64,000 nucleotides of DNA from PFJX01 sp044227325 (GTDB taxonomy: Bacteria; Pseudomonadota; Gammaproteobacteria; Burkholderiales; Thiobacillaceae). The DNA lies in contig JBGAFI010000005.1 in the NCBI GenBank assembly GCA_044227325.1, positions 240,199 to 304,198 of the forward strand. Direction: 5' to 3'. Every line of letters starts with the position of its first letter. Positions within the stretch are counted from its first letter, which is position 1. The position numbers and the translations under genes are program-made. Below are positions 33,409 to 42,306 of this stretch, piece by piece. The notes beneath the pieces were generated by a model that saw nothing but the letters and a program-made list of their open reading frames with translations, searched no databases and was not told the origin of the DNA.

Positions 33409-34374
33409 TCAGCGCCAGAAACGCCAGGCCCGCCGCGTGTCCAGCGAGAAACGCCGGCCGGGCCGCGTGAGCAGATCGAGGCGGACCCGCCGCACACGGG
33501 CGAGCGTCATATCGCGCAGCAGCGGCCGGAACCAGTCGCGTTCCAGCCGCGCCAGGAAGTCTTCCAGCCCGTAGTCGTCGGTTCCGGGCGACAGGGTCGC
33601 CAGGACATGGGGCGCGTCCATCGCGTTCGCCAGATCCCGCCAGCGCGGGGGGGGCGTCTCCGGCCGCAGATCCAGCGCGGCGGCCAACGCGCGGACTTCG
33701 TCGATGTCCGATGCCACGCCGATATTGCGCACCGCCGGCGGCGGCAGAACGCCACCGCCCCAAGGCCACAGGCCGTTGACGATGAGCCTGCCCGCTTGTT
33801 CCCGGGCCTGGTTGACCGGATGCTCGTGCATCAGCATCTGGGCGGCATTGACCAGGCGCATCAGTCGATTCGCGTCGCCGCCGGTGGGCAGGTGGGGGGT
33901 CAGGTATTCCCCCGCGACCTGGTCCAGCGGTGTCGTCGACAGGTCGGGCGCCGTGGGCAGGCGCAGATGCCAGCGGGTCGGGCTGGTCGCTTGGATTGCC
34001 CATCGCTCTTCCCGCCAATGCGTGTTGATGGCCGCCGTCAACGCTTCGGTTTCCGCCTGGGTCAGGGCCAATTGCCGGGCGGGTTGGAGCATGAGGCCGC
34101 CCATGCCGACCTCCAGATGGACCGGGTCGACGCGCAGCCAGAAGCCGTCGTCCGCATCCAGGCCATCCGCCTTGGCGCTGAGCGGCGCGACGGGCCAGTC
34201 CCGCTGCTTGTCGAGGGCGAAGGCCTCGCAGCACAGGCCGGACAGGCTCGGCGCGAGATCCTGGGCGTCGCCACGCCGGGTCAAGGCGAGAAGACCGGGC
34301 GCGTTTTTGCCGGCGCTGTCCAGAAAAGCATCCAGCGGAACCGGCAGGGGGAGGAGCAGATGTAGGCTTTGCAT
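33409..34374 (-). CDS. RpfE-like / phosphoglycerate-mutase-like conserved protein
   Basis: 321 residues, cytoplasmic. The motif IVNGLWPWGGGVLPPP and the LLLPLPVPLDAFLD N-terminus match a betaproteobacterial family variously annotated as RpfE-type regulatory protein or cofactor-independent phosphoglycerate mutase. The catalytic Ser/metal-binding set of true iPGM enzymes is not evident here, so that enzyme name is doubtful. In related genomes it neighbours mtgA/aroE or recJ. Convergent with mtgA, with stops 15 bp apart. Confidence 0.7.
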   Translation of the reverse strand: MQSLHLLLPLPVPLDAFLDSAGKNAPGLLALTRRGDAQDLAPSLSGLCCEAFALDKQRDWPVAPLSAKADGLDADDGFWLRVDPVHLEVGMGGLMLQPARQLALTQAETEALTAAINTHWREERWAIQATSPTRWHLRLPTAPDLSTTPLDQVAGEYLTPHLPTGGDANRLMRLVNAAQMLMHEHPVNQAREQAGRLIVNGLWPWGGGVLPPPAVRNIGVASDIDEVRALAAALDLRPETPPPRWRDLANAMDAPHVLATLSPGTDDYGLEDFLARLERDWFRPLLRDMTLARVRRVRLDLLTRPGRRFSLDTRRAWRFWR

Positions 34375-34430
34375 GGGCCGATTATGCGAATCCGGGCGCC
34401 CCTTCCGCTATCGGCAAGTCATAGTTGACA

Positions 34431-34448
34431 AAATAACTCTGGTTATTT
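34431..34448. promoter_or_regulatory. AAATAAC dyad, possible operator for the DUF2189 gene
   Basis: AAATAACTCTGGTTATTT is a perfect inverted repeat (7-bp arms, 4-bp centre) just after a TTGACA at 34425-34430. An extended -10-like TGGTATGACT follows at 34459-34468, so the dyad would overlap a promoter. Confidence 0.5.
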
Positions 34449-34496
34449 CCCGCGCAGGTGGTATGACTGTAGTGTGCCTTCAGCGAGGAGCCGACC

Positions 34497-35282
34497 ATGA
34501 GCACAATCTCCTACAAGCCGCATTATTCGGGGATGACGGTCCCCAACATCAAGCAGGTCCGCGCATCCCGTCCCCTGCTTTGGTTGCGCCAGGGCTGGCG
34601 CGATTTCCTGCGCGGCTGGCCGATCTCCCTGAGTTACGGGGTGATCTTCGCGGCGCTGGGCTGGTCCTTGATGCTCTGGGCGCGCGACAGCTCGCACCTG
34701 ACCATGACCCTGATTTCCGGGTTCGCGCTGGTGGCGCCTTTCCTCGCCATCGGTTTCTATTCGATCTCCAGCCGGCTGGAACACAAGCTGGACGCGGGAT
34801 CGTTTTTCCACGATCTCGCCACCATCCGGCGCAACGCCGCTTCCGTCGGCCTGTTCGCCTTGATGCTGGCCTTCATCCTGAGCGCCTGGGAACGCCTTTC
34901 GGCCCTGCTGGTGGGCATCTTCCTGAACAACGACCTGATCATTTCCGGCTACTTCAGCCTGGGCGCCTTGTTCGACGGGGACCATGCGGGATTCGTCGTC
35001 GCCTATCTGGTGTTCGGCGTGGTCCTCGCCGGCCTGGTCTTCGCGCTTTCCGTGGTGTCCCTCCCCATGATGCTGGACCGGCCGGTGGATACCGTGACGG
35101 CGGTCATCACCAGCCTGCTGGTGGTCTGGCGCAATCCGCTGCCCATGTTGGTCTGGGCCGGCCTGATCGCGGCCCTGACCCTGGTCGGTGTGTTGACCGC
35201 GCTGATCGGCCTGGTGGTGCTTTTCCCCGTGATGGGCCATGCCACCTGGCACGCCTATCGGGATCTGGTGGCCAGACACTGA
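34497..35282 (+). CDS. DUF2189 integral membrane protein
   Basis: 261 residues with about six membrane helices. The C-terminal GHATWHAYRDL and N-terminal SYGVIFAALGW are typical of DUF2189 proteins. Function is unknown in the family; members often sit near respiratory genes. A GAGGAG ribosome site supports ATG 34497, and a dyad/promoter-like region lies upstream. Confidence 0.85.
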   Translation: MSTISYKPHYSGMTVPNIKQVRASRPLLWLRQGWRDFLRGWPISLSYGVIFAALGWSLMLWARDSSHLTMTLISGFALVAPFLAIGFYSISSRLEHKLDAGSFFHDLATIRRNAASVGLFALMLAFILSAWERLSALLVGIFLNNDLIISGYFSLGALFDGDHAGFVVAYLVFGVVLAGLVFALSVVSLPMMLDRPVDTVTAVITSLLVVWRNPLPMLVWAGLIAALTLVGVLTALIGLVVLFPVMGHATWHAYRDLVARH

Positions 35283-35353
35283 ACCTCGGCGTGACTGGCG
35301 CGGCCGGGCTTGCCCGGCTTTTTGCGCATGGGCGCTCGACATAGAATCCTGCC

Positions 35354-35773
35354 ATGCGCCAACTCCATCACAGCTTCGAGATCGCCGCCCGCGGCCAGGG
35401 CCTGTACGACTTCACCACCGAGGTGGCCGGCTGGCTGGCCGCGAGCGGCATCCGTGACGGCCTGCTGACTTTGTTCGCGCGGCACACCTCGGCCAGCCTG
35501 ATCGTGCAGGAAAACGCCGATCCCGACGTCCAGAGCGACCTTTCCCGCTTTCTCGCCCGCCTGGTGCCGGAGGACGATCCGCTCTACCGCCATACCCTGG
35601 AAGGGCCGGATGACATGCCGGCCCACGTGCGCGCGGCCCTGACCTTGACCCAGCTGTCGATTCCCGTGCGGGATGGCCGCATGGTGCTGGGCACCTGGCA
35701 GGGCATCTACCTGTTCGAGCACCGGCGCGCGGCGCATCGGCGCCAGGTCGCCGCCCACCTGATCGGGGAGTAG
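35354..35773 (+). CDS. YjbQ/UPF0047 family protein
   Basis: 139 residues. The block FARHTSASLIVQENADPDVQ with LGTWQGIYLFEHR is diagnostic. E. coli YjbQ shows weak thiamine-phosphate synthase activity, but the physiological role is unclear. The conserved HTSASL and histidine set suggest a metal or phosphate site. Probably its own transcript; 50 bp separates it from lolC. Confidence 0.93.
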   Translation: MRQLHHSFEIAARGQGLYDFTTEVAGWLAASGIRDGLLTLFARHTSASLIVQENADPDVQSDLSRFLARLVPEDDPLYRHTLEGPDDMPAHVRAALTLTQLSIPVRDGRMVLGTWQGIYLFEHRRAAHRRQVAAHLIGE

Positions 35774-35823
35774 GACCCGTCTTGGCCTGACGTCGGCGGC
35801 GCGACTGTGGCAGACTGCGCCCC

Positions 35824-37068
35824 GTGCTGCCCTACGAACTCCTGATCGGCCTGCGCTATACCCGCGCCAAGCGCCGCAACCACTTCATCTCCTTCATTTC
35901 CGTGATCTCCATGGCGGGTATCGCCCTGGGCGTCATGGCGCTGATCGTGGTGCTTTCCGTCATGAACGGCTTCCAGGAGGAATTGCGCGGGCGCATCCTG
36001 GGCGTGGCCTCCCATATGGAGATCACCGGGCCGAGCGAGCAACTCGCGGATTGGCCGGCTCTCGCCGCCCAGGTGGTCAAGCACCCCGAGGTGCGCGGCA
36101 CGGCGCCCTATGTGACCGGCCAGGCCCTGATGGTGGTGGGGAGCGAGACCAAGGGCGCCCTGGTGCGCGGCCTGCTGCCGGAGGAGGAGGGCAAGGTGGC
36201 GGAATTCGCCAGCCACATGAAGAGCGGCAGCCTGGACAGCCTCAAGGCCGGCGAATTCAACATCATCCTGGGCAACGACCTGGCCCGCTCCCTGGGCGTG
36301 TTCCCCGGCGACAAGGTGGCGGTGATCGCGCCCCAGGGCGTGGTGACGCCCGCCGGCATGCTGCCCCGCATCAAGCAGTTCAACGTGGTCGGCACCTTCA
36401 AGATGGGCATGTTCGAGTACGACGCCGGCCTTGCCCTGATCCACATGCGGGACGCGCAGAAGCTCTACCGCATGGGCGATTCCGTGTCCGGCCTGCGCGT
36501 GAAACTCGCCGACATGGAACGGGCGCCCTGGGTGCTGCGCGATCTGGCCCGGACCCTGAGAGGCGACTACTACCTTTCCGACTGGACCATGAGCCACGCC
36601 AATTTCTTCCAGGCGGTGCAGATCGAGAAACGCATGATGTTCATCATCCTCACCCTCATCGTCGCCGTTGCCGCCTTCAACATCATTTCCACCCTGGTCA
36701 TGGCGGTGACCGACAAGCAGGCCGACATCGCCATCCTGCGCACCCTGGGCGCCAGCCCCAACAGCATCATGAGCATCTTCATGATCCAGGGGAGCCTGAT
36801 CGGCGTGATCGGCACCGTGCTGGGCGTGGTGTCCGGCGTGATCCTGGCGCTCAATGTGGAAACCGTGGTGCCCTGGATCGAGAAGGCGGTGGGTCGGGAT
36901 CTGTTCCCCGCCGACGTCTATTACATCTCCGAACTGCCCTCCAAGCTGAACTGGCCGGATGTCTGGACCATCGGCGGCGTCGCCCTGGTGCTGGCCTTCC
37001 TCGCCACCCTCTATCCCAGTTGGCGCGCGGCGAAGGTGCAGCCGGCGGAGGCGCTGCGCTATGAGTGA
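35824..37068 (+). CDS. lolC: Lipoprotein-releasing system permease, LolC/LolE family
   Basis: 414 residues starting at GTG 35824. Four membrane helices: one near 22-48, three in the last 150 residues, with a large periplasmic MacB-like domain between. MNGFQEELRGRILGVASHMEI and the FtsX-type C-terminus (TLGASPNSIMSIFMIQG) identify it. With LolD it extracts lipoproteins from the inner membrane and hands them to LolA. A single permease gene suggests a LolF-type homodimer. Confidence 0.93.
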   Translation: MLPYELLIGLRYTRAKRRNHFISFISVISMAGIALGVMALIVVLSVMNGFQEELRGRILGVASHMEITGPSEQLADWPALAAQVVKHPEVRGTAPYVTGQALMVVGSETKGALVRGLLPEEEGKVAEFASHMKSGSLDSLKAGEFNIILGNDLARSLGVFPGDKVAVIAPQGVVTPAGMLPRIKQFNVVGTFKMGMFEYDAGLALIHMRDAQKLYRMGDSVSGLRVKLADMERAPWVLRDLARTLRGDYYLSDWTMSHANFFQAVQIEKRMMFIILTLIVAVAAFNIISTLVMAVTDKQADIAILRTLGASPNSIMSIFMIQGSLIGVIGTVLGVVSGVILALNVETVVPWIEKAVGRDLFPADVYYISELPSKLNWPDVWTIGGVALVLAFLATLYPSWRAAKVQPAEALRYE

Positions 37069-37090
37069 AGCGGCAGGCGGGAGGCAAGAA

Positions 37091-37765
37091 ATGGATAGCG
37101 CGGTGCTGGTCTGCACCGGCGTGAAAAAGCATTATTGGCAGGGCAGGACGGAGGTGCCGGTCCTCAACGACGTCGGCCTCGCGGTCCACGCCGGCGAACA
37201 GGTCGCCATCATGGGCGCCTCCGGCACCGGCAAGAGCACGCTGCTGCACGTGCTCGGCGGCCTGGACCGGCCCGACGCGGGCGAGGTGGAGGTGACCGGC
37301 GTCTCCCTCTGGACCATCTCCGACGCGGCGCGCGGCCGTCTGCGCAACCGCGCCCTGGGTTTCGTCTACCAGTTCCATCATCTCCTGCCCGAGTTCACCG
37401 CTCAGGAAAACGTCGCCATGCCTTTGCTGATCCGCCGCCAGACGAAGGACGCGGCATTGGCCGCCGCCGCCGTCTGGCTGGAGGAAGTGGGCCTGGGCCA
37501 TCGCATGCGCCACCGGCCCGGCGAGCTGTCCGGCGGCGAGCGCCAGCGCGTCGCCATCGCCCGCGCGCTGGTCACCCGGCCCGCCTGCGTGCTCATGGAC
37601 GAACCCACCGGCAACCTGGACCGGCACAGCGCGGCGCGCATCCAGGACATGCTCATGGCCCTGTCCGCGCGCCACCATACCGCCTTCCTCATCGTCACCC
37701 ACGATCCCGACCTGGCCGCGCGCATGACCCGGGTGCTGCGGCTGTCGGACGGCGGCCTGGCCTAA
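37091..37765 (+). CDS. lolD: Lipoprotein-releasing system ATPase LolD
   Basis: 224 residues. ABC motifs: Walker A GASGTGKST, LolD-type YQFHHLLPEFTAQENV, signature LSGGERQR, Walker B CVLMDEPTGNLD. It powers LolC/E. ATG 37091 has a GGGAGG ribosome site and matches the LolD N-terminus; ATG 37061, in frame and overlapping the lolC stop, is the alternative and would add 10 residues. Confidence 0.95.
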   Translation: MDSAVLVCTGVKKHYWQGRTEVPVLNDVGLAVHAGEQVAIMGASGTGKSTLLHVLGGLDRPDAGEVEVTGVSLWTISDAARGRLRNRALGFVYQFHHLLPEFTAQENVAMPLLIRRQTKDAALAAAAVWLEEVGLGHRMRHRPGELSGGERQRVAIARALVTRPACVLMDEPTGNLDRHSAARIQDMLMALSARHHTAFLIVTHDPDLAARMTRVLRLSDGGLA

Positions 37766-37786
37766 TCTGGTAAAGTCGCGCAAGAA

Positions 37787-37825
37787 GCGCCATACGAATG
37801 GCGCAGCATCCAGACAACGATCTGG
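37787..37825. promoter_or_regulatory. Two adjacent dyads between lolD and soxX
   Basis: GCGCCATACGAATGGCGC (37787-37804) has perfect 7-bp arms; CCAGACAACGATCTGG (37810-37825) has 5-bp arms. They precede the soxX ribosome site and could be an operator, an RNA leader hairpin or a weak terminator of lolD (no T run). Confidence 0.5.
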
Positions 37826-37839
37826 ACGAGGAGAAAGAC

Positions 37840-38385
37840 ATGTCGCACAGCATCATGTCGTGTCGCACGGCCCGGATCTGGCTTTGCCTGACGCTGGCCG
37901 CGCCCGCGTTCGGCGCGGATCTGCCCCCCGATGCCGCGGTCAACCCGGCCGCCCCCACCAAGACCCTGGAACCCAAGGTGGTCGTCAACAGCGGCCGTCT
38001 GGAATGGGTGCCTTACAACCGGGATCTGACACCCTGGCCCACCCTCAGTTACGAGGACAAGCGCTCCACGGTGAAACCGAGCAAGGTCAAGCTGGTCCCG
38101 CCCCTGAACGGCGATCCGGCGCGGGGCAGCGAACTCGCCCATCGGCCGGACAAGGGCTACTGCGTGGTGTGCCATCAAATGCCCGGCGAGGATTGGCCCG
38201 GCACCGTGGGGCCCAGCTTGATGCGCTTCAAACTGCACAAGTACCCGGATGCCGCGGTGTTCCAGCAGATTTTCGACGCCCGCGTCACCTATCCCTACTC
38301 CGTCATGCCGCCTTACGGGGCCAACAACATCCTCACCGAGCAGGAAATCCGGGATTTGGTGGCCTACCTGCAAAGCATCGAGTGA
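37840..38385 (+). CDS. soxX: Sulfur-oxidation c-type cytochrome SoxX
   Basis: 181 residues from ATG 37840, preceded by GAGGAGA. It has a signal peptide (APAFGA/DLP), one haem site CVVCH at 108-112 and the axial Met in SVMPPYGANN (M156). SoxX pairs with SoxA to attach thiosulfate sulfur to the SoxY carrier Cys in the periplasm. The block PGTVGPSLMRFK is typical of SoxX. The soxA ATG lies 7 bp downstream of the stop. Confidence 0.92.
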   Translation: MSHSIMSCRTARIWLCLTLAAPAFGADLPPDAAVNPAAPTKTLEPKVVVNSGRLEWVPYNRDLTPWPTLSYEDKRSTVKPSKVKLVPPLNGDPARGSELAHRPDKGYCVVCHQMPGEDWPGTVGPSLMRFKLHKYPDAAVFQQIFDARVTYPYSVMPPYGANNILTEQEIRDLVAYLQSIE

Positions 38386-38392
38386 GGCGGCC

Positions 38393-39280
38393 ATGATGAA
38401 AACCACATTACCGATCGCGTTCCTGGGCCTGCTCCTCGGCCTTGCCCCCGCCCTTTCCCGCGGCGCCGAGCCGTACCGCGAATACGACCTCATGGAGAAA
38501 TACCAGCCCAACGTGCGCGGCGACATGAAGCTGTCGGGCAGCTACCACTACTGGGCCGACCCCAAGCACCTGGACTGGCGCCTGGCGGGCAATCCGGACG
38601 AGAACTGGAAGATGAACTGGAAGTTCATGGACCCGCCCTTCAATTCGGCGGTCCATGGCGGGCACTTCGCCATGGACCGGGGCGAGGAATTGTTCGGCGA
38701 GCTCAACGTCAAGGGCCGTTTCGCGCGTTGCCTGGGCGCCCGCAAAGGCAAGCTCAAGGGCCTGCGCGCCCACTACCCGATGTACCGCGCCGACCTCAAG
38801 CGCATCGCCGGGCTGGAGGAGGTCATCGAGATGTGCGCGGCGAAGGAAGGCCGCGTGCTGCAGAACGGCAGCTACGACAACAGCGCGGTATCCCTGTACG
38901 TCGCCGGCAAGAGCAACGGCATGCCCATCGACATCGATGTCAGCAAGGGCGTGATGCGGGATGCCTTCGAGCGGGGCCGCAAGCTGTTCCACATGCGCAC
39001 CGGCAAGCTGAACCTGGCCTGCTCCTCCTGCCACACGCATCAGATCGGCCTGCATCTGCGCGGCACCGTGGTCACCACGCCCTACGGCGACGTGGCCCAC
39101 TACCCGGTGTACCGCACCCGCTACCAGTTGCAATCCCTGCACCTGCGCTTCATCGAGTGCAACCTGGATACCCGGATCCAGCCTCTGGTGCCGGGCAGCC
39201 GGGCCTATACCGACCTGGAGGTGTTCATGACCGCCCTGACCAACGGCTACCCGGTCACGGTGCCCAGCGAACGGGACTGA
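38393..39280 (+). CDS. soxA: L-cysteine S-thiosulfotransferase subunit SoxA
   Basis: 295 residues with a signal peptide (ALSRGA/EPY). This is the monohaem type: haem site CSSCH at 210-214, and the persulfide-forming active Cys C256 in RFIECNLDTRIQPL. C113 and C148 probably form the disulfide that replaces the lost second haem. The C-terminal TNGYPVTVPSERD is diagnostic. No soxYZ, soxB or soxCD follow; the next gene is on the opposite strand, so the rest of the Sox system must be elsewhere. Confidence 0.95.
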   Translation: MMKTTLPIAFLGLLLGLAPALSRGAEPYREYDLMEKYQPNVRGDMKLSGSYHYWADPKHLDWRLAGNPDENWKMNWKFMDPPFNSAVHGGHFAMDRGEELFGELNVKGRFARCLGARKGKLKGLRAHYPMYRADLKRIAGLEEVIEMCAAKEGRVLQNGSYDNSAVSLYVAGKSNGMPIDIDVSKGVMRDAFERGRKLFHMRTGKLNLACSSCHTHQIGLHLRGTVVTTPYGDVAHYPVYRTRYQLQSLHLRFIECNLDTRIQPLVPGSRAYTDLEVFMTALTNGYPVTVPSERD

Positions 39281-39296
39281 CCGAAATGGATAGGGC

Positions 39297-39860
39297 TCAG
39301 GCGGTCGGCTTGACGCACGGCGGCCGTTTCTTGCGCCGGCGCACATAGGCCAGGATGTAGAGCCGCCAGGCCAGTTGCACGGCCAGATAGCCCAGGGCGG
39401 CCAAGACGGTGGCGAGGATCAGGCTGCCGATCAGGTAGGTCTCGCCCAGGCCCAGGAACCAGTGCCAGAAGGCGGGGAGGAAATCCGTCCAGCTTTCGTT
39501 GGACCAGTCGAATTCCAGTTTGGCCATCGGCTGGCCGTTGTCGCCCGTGACCCAGCGGCCGATCTGGTAGGCCGCCAGGATCAGCGGCCCCCAGGTGATG
39601 GGATTGGTATACAAGGTGGTCACCATCGCCACCGGCAGGTTGACCCGGAAGACAATGGCGAGAATGCCCGCCGTCAGCATCTGCAGCGGGCCGGGAATCA
39701 AGCCGCCGAACATGCCGGCCGCGACGCCGCCCGCCACCGAGTGGCGATTCAGGTGCCACAGGTTGGGATGTTTCAGCAGTGGGCGGAACAGACGCAGATG
39801 ACGATGCTCGCGCATCGTCTCGTGGTCGGGCAGGTACTTGCGAAAATATTTACGGGGCAT
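39297..39860 (-). CDS. DUF2062 membrane protein
   Basis: 187 residues. HSVAGGVAAGMFGGLIPGPLQM and TNPITWGPLILAAYQIG are the DUF2062 landmarks, with three to four membrane helices. The function is unknown. Its ATG is only 14 bp from the comEC start on the other strand, so each promoter must lie within or overlap the other gene. Confidence 0.88.
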   Translation of the reverse strand: MPRKYFRKYLPDHETMREHRHLRLFRPLLKHPNLWHLNRHSVAGGVAAGMFGGLIPGPLQMLTAGILAIVFRVNLPVAMVTTLYTNPITWGPLILAAYQIGRWVTGDNGQPMAKLEFDWSNESWTDFLPAFWHWFLGLGETYLIGSLILATVLAALGYLAVQLAWRLYILAYVRRRKKRPPCVKPTA

Positions 39861-39874
39861 GGGGAGATTGTAGT

Positions 39875-42247
39875 TTGCGCTGGAACATCCTGGCCTTCGC
39901 CCTTGGCGCCGCCTGGCTGCAAACCCGGCCGGCATTGCCGCCCCTGCTCTGGAGCGCGGCCTTGCCCCTGCTCGGGCTGCTGGCGTTGGGGTGGCCCGGC
40001 GCGAATAGGTTCCCAAAGCCTGGCTTGGTGGTCCGCCGTCTGGCGCTGCTGGCGCTGCTGTCGCTGGCGTTTCTGACGGGCTTTTTCTATGCGGCCTGGC
40101 GCGCCGATCTGCGCCTGTCCGAACATCTGTCCGCCCAATGGGAAGGGCGGGACGTCGCCCTGGTCGGGCGCGTCGCCGGTTTGCCGGAAACCACGCCCAA
40201 CGGGTTGCGCTTCGTGCTGGATATCGCGGCGGTCCACACCCCGGGCGCCCAAGTGCCGGAACGGGTGCAACTCGGCTGGTTCGCCCGGCCGGGCGAACCG
40301 GCGCCAACCCTGGCCGGCGGCGACTGCGTCGCCCTGATCGCCCGCCTGCGCCGCCCCCACGCCAATCTCAATCCGGGCGGCTTCGATTATGCCGCCTGGC
40401 TGCTGGAGCGGGACATCCGCGCCACCGGCAGCCTGGTGGGCTTGCCGGCCGCCGGCACCGGCTGTCGCGGGGATGCCGGCGCCATCCTGGACCGCGCGCG
40501 GGAAAACCTGCGCGCCCATTTGCGCGCCGGGCTGGGCGCCGCGCCCTACGCCGGCGTGATCATCGCCCTCGCGGTGGGCGACCAGGACGCGATCCCATCC
40601 AGCCAGTGGACCTTGTTCCGCCAGACCGGCACCAGCCACTTGTTCTCGGTCTCCGGGCTCCACATCACCCTGTTCTCGGCCTTGGTGCTGGGGCTGGCGC
40701 GCCTGCTCTGGCGCCGCTTTCCCCGCCTCAACCTGCGCGTTCCCGCGCGCCGGGCCGGCATCGCCCTGGGCCTGCTCGCGGCCACCGGCTACGCCGCCAT
40801 CTCCGGCTTCGGCATTCCCGCGCAACGCACCCTGTACATGCTGGCCGGCGCCGCCGCCGTGACCTTGCTGGACCGGCTGCCGACGCCCTCGCGCTTGCTG
40901 GCGGCGGCCCTGCTCGCCGTGGTCCTGGCCGATCCCTGGGCCGCCCTGGCGCCCGGTTTCTGGCTTTCCTTCGGCGCCGTCGCGGCCCTGTTGTACGCGG
41001 GCATGGGCGGCCACGCGCCCCGGCCCGTCTGGCGCGCCTGGGCCCACGCCCAATGGGCCGTCACCCTGGCCCTCGCGCCTTTGTTGCTGGCCCTGTTCCA
41101 CGAGGTTTCCCTGGTCTCGCCCCTGGCCAACGCCATCGCCATTCCCCTGGTCAGCCTGGTCGTGGTGCCGCTGTCCCTGCTCGCCGCCCTGCTGCCCTGG
41201 GCCTGGCCGGCCGAACTGGCCCACGCGGTGATCGCCGTCGTCATGAGGTATCTGGAAATCCTCGCCGGGCTGCCCCAACCGGTCTTCCATACCGCGACGC
41301 CCACGTTGCCTGTCCTGCTGCTCGCCCTGCTCGGCACCGCCCTGCTGCTCCTGCCCAGGGGATTTCCCGCGCGCTGGTTGGGGCTGGTCATGTTCCTGCC
41401 TTTGCTGTTTCCCCGTTTGCCGGCCCCGCAACCCGGCGCGGCCTGGCTGAGTGTCCTGGATGTGGGCCAGGGCGAAGCCCTGCTGGTGCGCACCGCCCAT
41501 CGCGCCCTGCTGGTGGATGCCGGCCCCCGCTACGCCTCCGGCGAGGACGCGGGCGGCCGGGTGGTCGCGCCCGCCCTGTGGCACCAGGGCATCAACCGCC
41601 TGGACGGCCTGGTGGTGACCCACGACGACCTGGATCACACGGGCGGCGCGGCCTCGATCGCGGCCAGCCACCATCCCGGCTGGCTGCTCACCGCGCTGGC
41701 CGGCATGGCGCCGGAGCGGCTGAGCGAAACCGGAAAAGGGGTTTTGCAGGCCTCGGCGCGGGTCATTTCCTGCGCCGCCGGCCAGGCCTGGAACTGGGAC
41801 GGCGTGACTTTCCGGGTGCTGCATCCGCCCGCCCACCACTATGCCCAGCCGGGCTATTCCGACAACGACCTGGGCTGCGTCATCCGCGTCGAGACCGCCG
41901 GAGGAAGCGTCCTGCTGGCCGCCGATATCGAGCGCCTGTCGGAAATGAACCTGGCGGAGCGGCACATGCCGCTGAAAGCCGATGTCCTGGTCGCCCCCCA
42001 CCACGGCAGCAAGTCATCCTCCACCCCCGGCTTCCTGGCCGCCGTCAGCCCGCGCCTGATCGTCATCCCGGTCGGCCACCGCAATCGCTATGGGCATCCC
42101 CATCCCGAGGTGCTCGCGCGCTACCGCGCCTTGGGCGTGGACATCGCCCGGACGGACAGGGAAGGGGCGGTGGAGGTCAAGCTGGAGCCCGCCGGGATGT
42201 CGGTGGCGCGATGGGTGGAGGTGGACAGGCGGTATTGGCGGGAATGA
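39875..42247 (+). CDS. comEC: ComEC/Rec2 DNA-uptake channel protein
   Basis: 790 residues from TTG 39875, supported by a GGGGAG ribosome site at 39861. The frame can be extended upstream, but only as antisense of the DUF2062 gene. Order: N-terminal helices and OB-like DUF4131 region (to about 200), the polytopic competence domain (about 215-490, with TGTSHLFSVSGLH), and a C-terminal metallo-beta-lactamase-like domain (LDVGQGEALLV, THDDLDHTGG, APHHGSKSS). It moves single-stranded DNA across the inner membrane in transformation. The lactamase-type metal motif looks intact. Confidence 0.93.
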   Translation: MRWNILAFALGAAWLQTRPALPPLLWSAALPLLGLLALGWPGANRFPKPGLVVRRLALLALLSLAFLTGFFYAAWRADLRLSEHLSAQWEGRDVALVGRVAGLPETTPNGLRFVLDIAAVHTPGAQVPERVQLGWFARPGEPAPTLAGGDCVALIARLRRPHANLNPGGFDYAAWLLERDIRATGSLVGLPAAGTGCRGDAGAILDRARENLRAHLRAGLGAAPYAGVIIALAVGDQDAIPSSQWTLFRQTGTSHLFSVSGLHITLFSALVLGLARLLWRRFPRLNLRVPARRAGIALGLLAATGYAAISGFGIPAQRTLYMLAGAAAVTLLDRLPTPSRLLAAALLAVVLADPWAALAPGFWLSFGAVAALLYAGMGGHAPRPVWRAWAHAQWAVTLALAPLLLALFHEVSLVSPLANAIAIPLVSLVVVPLSLLAALLPWAWPAELAHAVIAVVMRYLEILAGLPQPVFHTATPTLPVLLLALLGTALLLLPRGFPARWLGLVMFLPLLFPRLPAPQPGAAWLSVLDVGQGEALLVRTAHRALLVDAGPRYASGEDAGGRVVAPALWHQGINRLDGLVVTHDDLDHTGGAASIAASHHPGWLLTALAGMAPERLSETGKGVLQASARVISCAAGQAWNWDGVTFRVLHPPAHHYAQPGYSDNDLGCVIRVETAGGSVLLAADIERLSEMNLAERHMPLKADVLVAPHHGSKSSSTPGFLAAVSPRLIVIPVGHRNRYGHPHPEVLARYRALGVDIARTDREGAVEVKLEPAGMSVARWVEVDRRYWRE

Positions 42248-42306
42248 GCGGGGTTGAATGCGCGCTCCCGTCGCGCTTTCCTTCCCCGCCACAAAGCCCT
42301 TGTGTC

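Noticed and set aside
36959..37090. Longer lolD frame starting inside lolC
   Set aside because: The LolD N-terminus and a GGGAGG ribosome site both point to ATG 37091; only ATG 37061 is a serious alternative.
39773..42004. A 743-codon open frame on the minus strand opposite comEC
   Set aside because: Composition (Gly/Gln/Arg-rich, no hydrophobic pattern) is that of an antisense shadow; comEC motifs are on the plus strand.
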